Of a stretch of DNA of 64,000 nt, positions 37,081 to 50,159 are shown piece after piece. The notes under the pieces were generated by a model that saw nothing but the letters and a program-made list of their open reading frames with translations, was not told the origin of the DNA and searched no databases. Within the stretch, counting starts at the first letter, position 1; each line of letters opens with the position of its first letter. The translations under genes and the position numbers were made by a program. This DNA comes from Malurus cyaneus samueli (lineage: Eukaryota; Chordata; Aves; Passeriformes; Maluridae): positions 79,438,407 to 79,502,406 of the forward strand of contig CM019215.1 of the NCBI GenBank assembly GCA_009741485.1, read 5' to 3'.

Positions 37081-38945
37081 TCATAGAATTCCAACTTTGG
37101 TTGGAAGGGACCTTTGAAGATCATCCAGTCCAATCACCCACAATGAATCCAGTCTGACTTTAAATGTTTCTGGGGACTGTGTGATTTCCACCTCCCTGGG
37201 CAACCTATTCCGACACTCTTATTGTACAAAATTTCTTCCTTAAATGTAGTCTAAATCTTTTTGATTTACAACCATTACCCTTTATTCTACTGCCAAGGTC
37301 CCTGGAAAAGTTTTTCTCCATCTTTCTTACAAGCCCCCTTTAAGTACTGAAAAGCCACGATAAGATCTCCCCAGAGCCTTCTGTTCTCCAGGCTGAACAG
37401 CCCCAACTCTTTCAGCCTGTCTTCATAGGGGAGTTGCTCCACCCCTCTGATCATCTTCATGGCCCTGCTATTCTAATAGGTCTATGTTTTTCCTGTCCTG
37501 AAGACTCCAGAGCTGGACACAGTACTCAGGGTGGGGTCTCATTAGAGAGGAGTAGAGGGACAGAATCATCTCCCCCAACCTGCTGGCTTTTGATTCAGGC
37601 TGGGATGCAGATGCTTCCTGGGCTACACCTGCACATTGCCAGCTCATGTCCAGCTTTTCATCCAACTCCAACCCCAAGTCCTTCTCAGCAGAACTGCTCC
37701 CAATCCCTTCATCCCCAGCCAGGTGGGAGTTGTTCTGATCCAGATACAGCAGCTTGTACTTCTACTTGTTAAACTGCACGAGATTGCCATGGGCATGCTT
37801 CCCGAGCTTGTCCAGGTCCCTCTGGATGGCAACTCATCCCTCAGGTGTGCCAACTGCACCACTTATCTTGGTGTCATCTGCAAGCTTGCTGAGGGTGCAT
37901 TAATCCAACTCTCTATGACATCAGTGAAGACATTAAAGAGTACTGGTCCAAATAAGGATCCCTGAGGGACACCACTTGTCACTGATCTTCATCTGGTCAT
38001 TGAGCTATTGACCACTACTTTCTGGCTGCATCAATCCAGCCAATTCCTCCTCCACTGAACAGTCCATTCATCAAGCCCATAGTTTTCAAAATAGAAAGAA
38101 GGATGTTGTAGGGGATCATGTCAAAAACCTTACAGAAGTCTGGGTAGATGACATCTGCAGATCTTCCCTTGTTCACTCTTGCAGTCATTCCTTCATGGAA
38201 GGCCACTCATTTGGTCAGGCAGGTTTTGCCCTTGGTGAAGCTCTCCTGGCTGTCTCGAATCACCCTCTTGTCCTCCATGTGCCTCAGCATAACTCCTAGG
38301 AGAATCTGTTCCATGATCTTCCCAGGCACAGAGGTGAGGCTGACAGGTTCTCAAGTTCGCCCTTCCCATCCTTTTTTAAAATGGATGAAATGATTCCGTG
38401 TTTCCAGTCACCATGTTCTTCTCCTGACTGCCATGATGTTTCAAATATCATGGAGAATGGATTAACAGCTCCTTCAGGACTCCGTCACCTGATGAGATGC
38501 ATCCCACGGACTTTTATATGTTCAGGTGTTTCAGGTGATCACAAATCTGATCTCTTGCAGTGGGAAGGAATTTGCTTCTCCAGTCACCCAGACTTCCAAT
38601 CCATCCACTCAAGAGGTGTGGGAAGTGAGGTCTGCAGAAGACTGAGATGGAAATGTTTTTGATACCTCAGGTCCATCCATGCTTTGAAAACTGCACCAAT
38701 GCATGATCACTGCAGCCCAGGGTGCCTCCAGTCTTTATCTCAATTACTATCTCATTTGTGCTGGTGACCATCATGTCCAGTATGACATCCACTCTGGCAG
38801 AATTGTCTGTTACTCAGCTTAAGAAGCTGCTCCATGTCCTCAGTGCTCAACATCCTCCATGTACTGCAGGAATCTCCTGGGCTGCCTGCTGTTTACCATG
38901 CCGCTTTGACATAAAACAGTGTTTAGAACACCATCAATATCATAA
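37081..38945 (-). mobile_element. CR1 LINE, long 5'-truncated copy with RT remnants
   Basis: The largest element in the window, about 1.87 kb. Its 3' terminus is at the low-coordinate end (TCATAGAATTCC, complement of the CR1 octamer), followed by 'GGTTGGAAGGGACCTTTGAA'. Minus-strand translation gives HPEYCVQLW (about 37507-37533) from the ORF2 tail and YPDFCKVFD (about 38120-38146), the reverse transcriptase motif A with its catalytic Asp. 38160-38520 corresponds to the upstream RT fingers/palm. 38560-38945 matches a more 5' part of ORF2 less well. Frameshifts break the frame, so it is dead. Several plus-strand frames of 60-112 codons here are shadows. Confidence 0.92.
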
Positions 38946-41900
38946 TGTTTAACATTTTTGTGAGGCTGTCATGTTGAATTGACTTGTGTGGGGCTAAAAT
39001 AGGCAAACAGAATAATAAGAGCAGCCTCAAAAACATTACTCCTTTTCTAGTAATTCTAGAAGGACATTGTGAAGTAAAGTGTTTTGTCTAGAGGTGGGAA
39101 GATGTGCTTCAAACTATGTGTATAACCAGTCAACTACCATCTCGTAACAGTGGAGTTGCTGATAGCACAATGTCAAAGTGAAACACCAGAAATTCTCCTG
39201 GGACTGTCATTGAAGGTGTTATATTTCTTTCCCCTTTTTTATTTCCTTGCTTTTATTAGGTTATTAACTACTTCTTGTTATAAATAGGATCTTCTTATCA
39301 CATTTATATAGAAGTTTATATAGCAGCATATTTTTAAGTGCTGCTAATGGATTTTGCATCTGCTTTCTGAATAATTTGATCTCTTAATGCTGAAGAAAAA
39401 ATATTGATGAATACACATGACTTAACAATTTAAAATGCATTCTTTCTCCTTTATCATCTAATTTTCATCTTAGCTGACTCAGTGAGTCAGATCCGCAAAG
39501 GATAGAATTCATCCGAATATGAAAGTAATTAGTTGTTCTGTTCTACTCTTTGTTTTTTGTTTTGAGGATGGCCCATAATTGCTTGCAAAAAATAATCCAA
39601 AAAATCTGCAAGCACAAGTTCCTACATGAATTTTCAGTATTGGGTGTAAAAACACATTATTCACATGTTTGCTTCCATTTTTAACTTTGTATCACTGCTG
39701 CTTTTATGTACAATGATTGCTTTGAATCGGTGTTTTAACATTTGATAAACAGGAAATGTGTTCTCACTTGGTGGACTCACTAGTAAATATACTCTTCTTT
39801 AGGTTCATCCTTCTACTGAATGCATAGCTGCCCTGAAGCTTGAACAGTGTTGCTCGCTGCTGTGTAACCTGTGAATTCATGCTATGATTTCCTGTTTTCT
39901 TTCACTCTGGGGTGAAAGCAGTGGGCTAGTTGGTGTGCTTTCAAGAGGTTTTTCTTGAGGATTGACCAGTCCCTCCAAGGCCTCTTTGCCCTTTGGAACA
40001 GCACTGCACATCATCCAGCCTTGTAATGCCTGAGCATTGAGCTGAGCTCCCCAAAGCCTGAACAAGCTAAAGATGCTTTATTGAAGCCCAGATGGCTCCC
40101 TGCTCCTGCTCTACCTTGTTGTCCTCGGGGTTTTAATCTGTACCAAAACCTGGTCCCTGCAGCCAGGTGGTAACTGTGGGGCACTTCCTATCTGCTGAGT
40201 GGTGAAGAGCAGGATCCCTGGGTACCACAGCGGGTAGCAGGGTCTAACCGAAACCATATTCTTGTTGACTCCAGTCAATGAGTTAGTTCACTGTAAGCAT
40301 CAGTTACTCCGTGGTTTTGATTTATTGGACAATATGGACCTTTGTAAATGACCCAAGATGTCATTGTAGAAACATACAACAGAATGTTATATACACTTAT
40401 TGTGGTTTGAAAACCTGTATGTAGGTGCAAAGAGGGAGAACATTGTCAGAAAGGTAGACTTCTGTTTGGGTGAAAAAATACTTTGTGAACTATTGCATCA
40501 ACACTAAATTATCCAGCAAGATTATGAACAATCTGAAGGAGGATTCCAAAGGGAAGGAATGGTATTATGCACCCTTAGTAATTCTAGCAAAAAACAAACA
40601 AGAATTTACCAGGACACCATTCTGCAGGAATTTATAGTCTCAGCTGAATCTGCCTTGGTATTTTGTGTTACAGGACTAGTAAGAGAAACTTCAAGGATAC
40701 GCTTTCAAAACAGAACTGCTTTTCAAATCACTGTGACTTAATTACTGATGCTAATAATGGCTCATCTTCAGTGGTGTTTTAGCTTCTGTTTTAAATCTGG
40801 AAAAAAATTAGCAAGTCCAGTTAACTTCAACTAATTTTTACTCTTGGTGCTTGAAAGTGCAGGCATCTAAGCAGTAACACATGCTTAAGAAAATAGAAAA
40901 ATCTCCACTGAGAAAGTGAAAGCTTTTTTTAGTTCACAAAAGGACAGAGTGAAAAATTGTTAAATTGTTAAGATGATTCTATTTAACTGATTTATTTTTT
41001 AGTCTATGTGACTTTGCTGAATCTAGTAAGTAAGATGTAAGCGTAAAATGCCACATTTAAGACTAACTGTCACTAAGAAAAAGAAATTATAATTATTTCC
41101 GAATCACAGGGAAAACTGGTTCATAACAATATCTGCTGCTGCTCTAGTACAAGTTGCTTTGGCATTTTCATTATAACTTTTCAATTCTGTTTTTTATAAC
41201 TTCAGTTATATTAAAACTCTTTCAGATAATCTTGCTATACAAGTTCAGATTCAAAGTACCCAAAAGACAATGAGCAATGAGCATTAGGCAATGAGCTAAT
41301 TTTTTTCCTCATTCATGTTCCAAAAATGTGTATCACTATCATGTATATCCATATCTCATCCCTATTTCACACTTAATGGCTTTTAGAACAGCTTTTACAG
41401 GAGAAGCTCTGTGAAAACATCTAGCTAGAGACATCTGTGTGTACATTTTTTGCTTTCCTTGCAGGAAATATCTGTATCTATAAAATCATAGATGCTCCAT
41501 GATAAGCTATTTCTCCTGATGAGGATCTCCACAAAATTTTGGATATTCTGAAATTTTTCCAAGCTGCTAGTAACTTGGTTTTGCTAAAACCTTCAAAAAA
41601 GTCCATTGGTCCTGTAAGTCCCTGAATTCTAGAGATCACTCATAGATATCCATTCTAATTTGCAGACCTCTATCAGTCTTGGAATGGGTTAACAATTGTA
41701 AATATTCTCAGCAGATATTAAAATAAATGGCCTATTTGCAACTAGGCATTGTCCACTTCAATTCATCTCTCTTGCTGGCACGTTAGTTTCTCCAGTGTTC
41801 CTGCTATTTAAGTAGGTAAGTTATGGTTTCATTTGGATGGATTGAAATTGAGCTCCTCTTGTGGGTTTCAGTCTGATGTTCAGATTTCAGGGGCATAGTC

Positions 41901-43758
41901 AATAGATATTCTGTGATTTGGCTGTCCTGTGTTTGACATGGCTGAACTCTGGCCCAGACTAATAAATTCAATATAATGCATAGGGTGAGCTCACAGAACG
42001 TTAATGGAGTCAAAATTTGTTAATCTATTAATGGATATTTACTCTTAGAGAGTATTTTATAGATCACAATGTAGGCCATACTCAGAAACAGTAGCTTTTT
42101 GCAAATCCTTGCAATTAGACATTGCTGTCTTTTTGGGTCTTGAGTTTCATCCTGCTTTTCCTATTAAATCACATTTAGTTGTTCTTTTTCCTGTCTAATA
42201 AACTTAATTTAATTTCAGAAAACAAATGCACTGATGCTTTCTTTCTGTGCCAGAAGAGAGACTTGTGCTTTTGGCAGCAATATTAATCAAAAAGTAATGC
42301 AACTTTCACTTTCATTAAGGTCTCCATATGCTGTTTTAGCACTACAAAAGGATCTTCAAACGCATTAATTGTCTCAAGGCTTCAGCCTGTTGTTAGCATA
42401 CTGGAGCATGACCTAACCAAAAGGATGAAGCTTTTCCTCTGTGACTTGCTGCTGGGATCAGAATGTTAATTCTGTAACAGAGCAGAGACTTGTAGGACAA
42501 CTCCCTAGACTGGAAGAGTAGTACCCTACCTAGCAACTGCTCCTCTGCAGGAAACATAGGATTTCATTTTTAATCTTCCCAGTGCTCAGCTGGCAAAGCT
42601 TTTCCAACCTCTCGGCAGTCACTGCAGCAATCCACTGTAATTTACATCCATCAGGAGTACGAGCAGCTGTTGCTAGGAGAGTCCTAGATCTTCAGCAGCG
42701 GTGAAGGATTTGTAGGAGTGAAGGAAAGCTTGCTTGCTACCTCGTAGGGTAGCTGTGTTCAAAGTTCTTCCCTCAGAGGCTGATTCAAAGCTGCTTAGAG
42801 AGTTGAACACGTGTGTGTTTGTGTGTGTGTGTGTGCACGCGCGCGCGTACTGCTGGGACAGACAGGGGAAGGACTGGGCCCTAGTCATGAGAGTTTGGTG
42901 AATGAATGGAGTGCAAAACTATCGTATGTAACTCAGGTTCCATGAAATCATGAAAGGCTGGCGCAGGTACTGCTGTGACAAATGACTTCAGTTTGTGTAG
43001 GGAATGTCTGACCTTTTAAAGGAGATGGAGAAGAGTATCACGGGACCTTGTGGGAGTTCTATCTTGCATGAACAATGGTGGGTAACTTTAGCAGTATTGT
43101 CATGAAAGACCAAGCTGACCTAGATAATAGCATCAGAAATGCCAGATTTGAACATGGATGAAGCAAAACTGTGGCTGATGCAGAGTGAGGTAGTTGGGGG
43201 CATGTTGGTTGGTTGGGAGGAGACCAGCATGGGGAAATGGAAGGCTAAGGGTAATGTGTGGGTGGTAGTGGATGTACAAACATGAGAAAAAGGAGAGAAG
43301 TTTGATAAAAGAGTCCAGCTGCATATTAACAGCTGCTGCTCAGTACTTTTTTGCTGACAAAGCATCCAGTACCTGTCCACCTCAGTGTATCCTATCTTCT
43401 TAATAATCCTGGTCTTAACCATTTTTCATGTAAGGTATTCCATGCATGTGTCCAAGGTCTAGATGCCAGCAGCTACAGGGGGTGCGTGGTTGAAAGGTCT
43501 AGCACTGGAGAAATGGCTGTGGGCCATGACGCCTGCAGGTCTATCAACAGCAGATGCTTTGTGTTTCCCTGGTGCATTGCAGTTCTCCGAGTGAGGATGT
43601 ACAGGTAATGTGCTAGCAGATGCCAAATTGGGCTCACTGGCAAGTAGAAGGAGACCTCATGTGGAAAGACTCAAGATCTGTAAAGTGGCTGCTTAAGGCA
43701 CCACGAGTCTCTAAAAAGTGTATTTGGGAACTGTGGGGTTTGTGCTGTTATCTGTGAC
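38946..43758. other. Unassigned non-coding sequence
   Basis: No gene recognised. 39860-40270 is moderately GC-richer and could be an unrecognised old repeat. 42590-42790 is also GC-richer and contains a GTTGCTAGGAGAG word (about 42669) like an RFX half-site; that alone is weak. The alternating purine-pyrimidine run near 42820 is listed separately. Confidence 0.5.
42820..42850. repeat. (GT)n-(GC)n alternating purine-pyrimidine tract
   Basis: About 31 bases of strictly alternating purine and pyrimidine, passing from GT repeats through GCAC to GCGCGCGC and GTAC. This is the classic sequence type for Z-DNA formation and preserves five CpGs in a CpG-poor region. Confidence 0.9.
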
Positions 43759-44312
43759 TGTTTTGGTTTAAGCTTTGTAAGCTGAGTCCCACACAGCCAC
43801 TTGCTCACACCACTGCAGTGGGACGGAGAAGAGAATTGAATGGGTAAAATTGAGAAAACTCATGGGCTGAGAAAGTTATAGTGAATTAATTCCTTATTTT
43901 GTTTTCATTATTAAACTACTTCTTATTGGCAGGAAGATATTCAGCCATCTCCAGGAAAGAAGGGCTCTATCAGAAGTGAAGTTATGGGAAGACAAATCCC
44001 GTAACTCTGGATGTTATGTCCCCTCCTCCTTCCCTTTAGCTTTTTTTGCTGAGTATGATGCCATAGGGTATGGAATGGCCCTTTGGTCAGTCGGGGTCAG
44101 CTGTCCCAGCTGTGCCCCATCCAAACATCTCATGCACCCCTCACTAGTGGATGTGAAGAACAGAAAAGGCCTTTGCACTGATAAGCCCTGTTCAGCAATA
44201 ACTGAAACTTCCCTAAATTGTCGACATTGATTTAATCATAACTTCAAAACATAGCAATATACAAGACTTTTTTTTTTTTAAAAATAGCTCTATCCTGGCC
44301 AAAATCAGTGCA
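43759..44312 (-). mobile_element. Solo ERV LTR, family A, copy 4
   Basis: About 554 bp, TG at the low end (TGTTTTGGTTTAAGC) and CA at the high end (AAAATCAGTGCA). Shared blocks include TCAGCCATCTCCAGGAAAG near 43943, GATGCCATAGGGTATGGAA near 44059, 'TTTGGTCAGTCGGGGTCAGC' near 44082 and CTCTATCCTGGCC near 44288. A poly-T/A insertion of about 16 bases interrupts it near 44268. It preserves the 3' LTR end better than copies 1 and 3. No internal retroviral sequence adjoins it. Confidence 0.85.
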
Positions 44313-44655
44313 GAGATATTATGAATTAAAGAACACTTGTGAAACAACAGTGAGGCCATGTATTTTATTATAAATGGACTTTGATGCCGATCAGTCAAAG
44401 AAAAAAGCCTTGGTGGTGTTTTTGTTTTAAGTAACTGTCGCTGGTGTTTAAAAAGGTATCAGTAAAGGCATTGTATCTGTAACTGCCTGTGTCAGTATTT
44501 CGGGAGTGTTTGACCATGTCTTTTTTTATGCAATCCTGTTGCTGACCAGAAAGAAGACAAGAGCAGCCACACCCATGGGACAGGATCAGGAGAAGTGTCC
44601 TGGCCTGAGGTTGTATCCCACTGAATGGCAGTAGCTGGGGTGGAGAAAACACACA
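44313..44655. other. Unassigned sequence between LTR copy 4 and the SINE
   Basis: Nothing recognised; a 109-codon minus frame ending here overlaps the SINE and has no known domain. Confidence 0.5.
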
Positions 44656-44800
44656 TTTACAGAATACTCTGAGTTGGAAAGGACCCACAAGGATCATCAA
44701 GTCCAACTTTAAAGTATTTAACACAATCAGGGATTGAATCTACAACGTTGGTGATATTAGCACCATTAACATCATGCTCTAACCAACTCCTGACACACAC
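44656..44800 (-). mobile_element. tRNA-Ile-derived SINE with CR1 tail (TguSINE1-like)
   Basis: Read on the minus strand, the head resembles tRNA-Ile(AAT): TTGGTTAGAGCATG (A-box region, complement of 44773-44786), then GGTGCTAATATCACCAA, which keeps the AAT anticodon context, then AGATTCAATCC (B-box region, complement of 44731-44741). About nine extra bases lie between the A-box and anticodon region. The tail, GATGATCCTTGTGGGTCC then CAGAGTATTCTGTA, is a CR1 3' end. Such a tRNA-Ile/CR1 composite is known in songbirds as TguSINE1. It is decayed and not a functional tRNA. Confidence 0.75.
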
Positions 44801-47800
44801 TTGATTTCATGTTTGTTTGGGTTTTTTAAACACCCATAGGAAGTGGGTCATTTCTATTTATTTTTGTCCTGTGTATAATTCTATATTCAATACTTTGAGA
44901 TTATATTTTAATATTTAATAAATTTAGTATTTAAGAGGAACAATGTTACTAATGTTCACTGTGTCTTTGTGGGGGTATGCCTAGGAATATTATGGCCTAG
45001 AAAAATCTCAATCTATTCTTTTCAGTGTGCTGAAGCAATATTAGTTTTAATGATTATGAGACTGGGGAAAGGAACCTCTTCCTGAATTTGTGTTTGTTCC
45101 TTACCTAGTTTCCATAGATCTTTGATCTAGAGAAGCCTTAAAAGAACAAAAAAAATTCAAATGACTGTCTCTCCAGTCTTCCTAAGTATTTACTTTCTTT
45201 CAGAGAAACTTAGTAACTTTTGACACCAGTTACTGAAAAACTAGTAGTTTTATTGCATGTTACAAAAGCTTGCCTTACCAGATTTAGTAATTGTGTAGGG
45301 AACTTTTCCAAACAATACTTGCTTTACAAAACCAGCAACAGTAAAAGTTAAATTTCAGACCTGTTGAATTCAGAACAGTGAAAAGCGGTTTTGAAGCTCC
45401 TCCAGGAGCCTTGAATGAGGTGCTCTTACTTACCAGTTAACCACTCCAGATTGTATTGCTGGGTGACTCTCACTTCTGAGAAAGGCCATTAAACAGGAGC
45501 AAATCCTGTTCACATATTAAAATTTTATTCTTGTTCTCTTTTTATGCATGCGAAAAATCCTCCCTTTTTGTTGCAGCTGTACCGAGGTAAGTGGTACTTG
45601 AGTTGCAAGCTTGTATTTAGTTTAGTAGCCCCTTCAAACTTCAGTACTAGTAATGCAAGAATTTAAATAACTTAGCCATTCCCATCTTACATTTATTATC
45701 TAAGAAATCTCAAGAAAGGTGAATTACTAAAACATGTTAGATAAGTGGAAAACAAAACTTTTCTGTGAGTAAAATGGGTATGATTGTTGTTATGACAGAG
45801 TGCCTCCTAGAGGAAAGAAAAAAGTCTCCTAAGGAAATAGCTGTTCCAAATACCTGCAGGGCTTTGCTTTAGTTATTCTTTATTGTTTCTCTGATTTCAA
45901 GACATGCTTCTAGACACCTTTACAAACTGAGCTCGTGGGGTTTCTTTCCCTTCTAACGTTCAGGTGCCTTGAGGCAGTAATGGTGGTGTTTCATAGTACA
46001 CAATGGAATATGCTTTCAGAAGTGAGTTAATTCTGGTTAGCAAACAGTGTTTGGCTCAGATTTTGAGAATCTGTCTTTCTCTTGCAACTGTCTTCCCTTA
46101 CAACCAAGTGAGATTTTTTTCTGCTTTCATGTAGTGAAATGATGCAATTTTGCAACTTTCTGGACTAGATAATGCTAATTTTATGATCTTTGCAGCATAC
46201 ATCTGCACTATGTTGAAGCTGTTACACCTCTGGAAATGAAGATATGACTTTTTGGGAGGTGGATTAAGTAGATAAGTATTAAATTAATGTACCTAGCATG
46301 TTTGCAATGTAATCCAAAAGATCTAGGTGTATGAAATGGACTACAGATTTTAAAAAAAAAGAAAAAAAAATTGTTTCTATATTCAATGTAGACTTAAAAT
46401 AGTTATTATTACTTAAAATGTCATAATAATAGCCAGAAATTATTATAATTGTAATTACTGGTTTTGTTGTCCTTAACTTTTTCATAAAATCTATATAAGC
46501 ATCAATTTAATAATATACTTTTGCATCAATTTTTTTTTTTTTTCATTGTGATGTTCTTTACATCTTGGTTTATGACATTGTTTTATAGTCCTATTTTAAT
46601 GCTCAAGTTTTAGGGAACTAAAAGTTATACTCTTCGAGCATCATATATTTAGCAACTGTTTTGTAATTTAAAGCAAGTCAAACATCACTTATTTTCTACT
46701 TCTGTGATGGAGAATTTTTTTGATGGAGTTTATTTCATGCTGGATAGTAGATTCTTTAATATGTACTAATGAGGTATGTAACATTCATAAAAGCAGTATT
46801 GGAAATACTGAGAAGATCCAAAATAGTAGTTTATCCTGTAATCTTGTAGCAACAACAGAAACTACCCAAAACAACAATTTAGTATCTGTATAAAATCATC
46901 CTTTCAGTTCATGACTGAATAGTATATAAAAATGGTTTCTTCATAGCTGACACTTACCGATTATGTTTAAAAACACACCTCAGTAATATTCTGATGTAGT
47001 ACTGCAATTTATTTGTCCTTGCAACTATTTTTATAATATAATCTCAAAAATTTAACTACAGAATTTGACTCATTGAAATTTTGAGAGATCTGGAGCTAAA
47101 TAGGATGTCCTGAAATAAAAGTGACTGAGACCTAAGGCTTTACCAAAAACAGTGACAGAATGAATTGACAGATCATCAGTGGAAAATATTCTAGCCTTCA
47201 GCTATATTCTTCTAGTTAAAATGAATAGGTTTGAATGTAAGCATGAGTATCTCACACATCAAAGCTCTCAGAGAAATGATTTTCCTTTAAATTAGCAGTC
47301 TGTGAAGGCCTTGTCACCTTTTGTCCTATTTCTGCTTATAGTAGCCCTTAGATGGGTATCCTATATCTGTGTGATTATTATGAGAAAATTTGGAACACTG
47401 AGTTGATTATCATAAGAAAGGGCAGGAGAGTTGCAGAGCAGGTGGAAAACATGAAATTAGAAAGCAAAGGGGAGCAAAGTGAATGAGATTGAAAACTGCT
47501 TGAAAAAGAGATAAGCTGAAAAAACAGAGGGAGAGAAAAAAGCAGTAATATAAGATTGTCGTTATGAAAACAGTTCTGTTAAAAAGTGATCTTTTACTGG
47601 TTGGTGATTGTTAATATAAAAATGTCATTTGGTTTGTTCCACCACAGGTTTTGAAAGTTTTCTAGGTTAGAGACATTTCTGGAGTCCTTTTTTCTTACTT
47701 AATTAGTGATGCTTTCTACCAAAAGCCTCCCTGCTTTGATTTGTCTAGCTACAAATGTTGATAAGTCTCTATTGAGCTTTCAGGTTGAATTAATTTAAGC

Positions 47801-50155
47801 TAAGATTTCTTCCTAATGTACTTCTTCAGTAAGGTTTTGACTCAAGGTTATAGCTAAATTAACTTTCATTGAAGGACTTCTTTCACTTAACTTTCTGTTT
47901 CTAAGCATTACTGGCAAGATAGTACCCCAAATGCTTCTCTAGGGCTCTGTCAGAGTTCCCTGTTAGAAGCTGGACCATAAGCACTTCTGCATAACTGCAC
48001 AGAAGGCTGAGAGGCTCTTAATGGAGAAACCAGTTATCTATTTTAATGGCCATATAAAGAGAACCTAACTACTATAGGCCTTCAGGGAGATCATCTTATG
48101 ATTAGAGAGAAATATGAATATTGATGCAGGCTGAGTGGACATTGGAGGGGCAGTTGGGGGAGGGATGTATATTTGAATCACAAGATTATAAAAAAAGATT
48201 GCTTTTTAAAAGAAAAAAGATCATTGAAACAGCTTTTCATCAGAAAATGCCATATTGCTAAAATTAACATATATTAATGGAGCTATGTGAATATATATAC
48301 AGATATGTTAATGTGTATGTATATATATATATATATATATATGCACATATATTATGTGTATATCAAAACACCCAGAAAAATACATTTATTGATATATCTT
48401 TTCTAATATTGTCAAGGCAACATTAATATTTAATTTGTGTGGTCTGCACAATGATAACTTCAATATAACTATACATTAAACTGTGAGTTGTCACAAGGGC
48501 AATACTCTGAAGCCATCAAAATATGGCAGTAAAATATATAATTGTTAGATTTTACAGAGGAACCTTTTGTGGAATCATTTGGGGAAAATAATGCAACTAC
48601 TTTTTTTCTGTTTGCTTGTTTGTTTGTTTTTCTTTTTAGTTTGATTTGGAGCAGACAAATTTTCAAATGGGTAAGGCTTTCAGCAAAATAAGCTTGTCTC
48701 TCAAGCCACATGAGTTACCTTTTCCAACTAGGTCAGTTTCAAATAGTCCACTTTTATTGTCTGTGTTTGGTTTTATGAGTTATCCCAAGATGATTTAGAG
48801 GGTGATGGGTGTTAAGATCAGTCCTGTCCTGAAAGATATCTGAAAGCATTTCTGAAATAAGTGATTTACAATTGAACCAGGGCAGGGAGCCAACCCCTGC
48901 TGGACACTGACACGACGGGTGCAGGAGACTTTGAACTGCAGAGCACATAGCATCACTCCAGTCTTCGTTCTTCCAGGATGGCTAAGAAGTGGGTGGGTGA
49001 GGCTGAGCTTCCCCTGGGATCATGCTTCAAACCCTAAGAGGTGTGTGTTTCCTTCCCTCTCCCAAATTGGGTTATGGGGCACTTCCTCCCCCCACACAGT
49101 TCAGGCCAGGGGGCTCCCACGACCAAAGTCTCCTGCGCTGAAAGCTGACACTGAGCAAGCCATGTGAGTTGAAGCTTTGGTTTTAGTTGCTGGAACAGCT
49201 TTTCTCTGGTCTCCAATTAAACCTGCGGATGAGATTCTGGAGTGCCATGTGGCCAGGGTACAGCAGAAAGGATTATTGGTAGGACTTAAAGAGTCCTGCA
49301 GAGGGTGATTAACAACTCAGCGTACACTCCTGGCTCCTGAGATCCTTCAGGAAACCAAGTAGGGCACTGCTGAAATGTTTGTGTCTGGGAGAAGGAGAGA
49401 TCAGAGTGGCAGCAATATTCAGCAAATATTTGTTTCTGATGGGGAGTCACCTCCAGCTGTGAATTGTTGTGACTGCTGTGTTTGAAATATTCCTGTGGAG
49501 GACAAGCACCAAGGGTAGAGAAGGCCAGGGGAGCTCTGTTGCTTCTCTCAGCAGCCTTTTACCCTCTGACTGCGATCTTGCTAGCATCACTGTTGCACTC
49601 ACTGGTTAACAATGGGTTTTCCAGCCATGCTGGGAGAAACAGAACAGACCACTCTCTCTTTTGAAGTGTTTTATCCTGTCATTCAGCAGGGCCAGGACAC
49701 CCAATCTGGCCCACCACAGCCGGGCCTGGCTCAATTCAACATAACACAGCTTGGTTTAATTTTGTTGTTGTTGTTGTTGTTTTATTTTTTGTTGTTTTTT
49801 TCTTTTTTTTTTTAACCTATTGAAAACATAATTTTTTGTTTGTTTAAAAAAAAAAAATAGCTGGCAGATTAGGTCTTAAAAGGCAGAACATTTGCACCAA
49901 TATCCAGCAAGATGGGTGTTTTAGGATGCTAATTATAGATTGAATTGCTTTCTGTGAATTAAAATTGTTTTGCAAAGGGGATGGAAATTTTGAGGAGGTG
50001 TGCTTTTTCTCCCATGCTTAGTTTAGTGTTAGAGATCGGTTAATGTTATTTGAGTGTTAATTGGAACAGCAGCCCAGAGCCCCCTCAGGACCTGGCACAC
50101 CTTGTCAGTCCGTGAGGCAAAGATGGGGTGTTGCTGGGTGCATCTGAGGGAGATT
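44801..50155. other. Unassigned non-coding sequence
   Basis: No recognisable gene. Contains a (TA)n run at about 48316-48342, T-rich runs near 46530-46544 and 48600, a GTT repeat at about 49763-49780, and a GC-richer block at 48880-49450 of unknown nature. A microexon-like splice pair at 45577-45586 is listed separately. Confidence 0.5.
45577..45586 (+). other. Candidate 10-nt microexon
   Basis: A pyrimidine-rich stretch ending TTTTTGTTGCAG (to 45576) is a good 3' splice site, and GAG|GTAAGT (junction 45586/45587) is a near-consensus 5' splice site, with only CTGTACCGAG between them. Ten bases are not a multiple of three. No flanking exon was recognised, so host gene and frame are unknown. 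Chance is a real alternative in 64 kb. Confidence 0.2.
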
Positions 50156-50159
50156 TAAA

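Noticed and set aside
37434..37965. Overlapping 112- and 109-codon plus-strand frames
   Set aside because: They are shadows of the minus-strand CR1 ORF2, whose HPEYCVQLW and YPDFCKVFD motifs are on the other strand.
44700..44800. Functional tRNA-Ile gene on the minus strand
   Set aside because: Extra bases disrupt the anticodon arm spacing, the acceptor stem is not formed, and a CR1 tail follows, so it is a SINE head.
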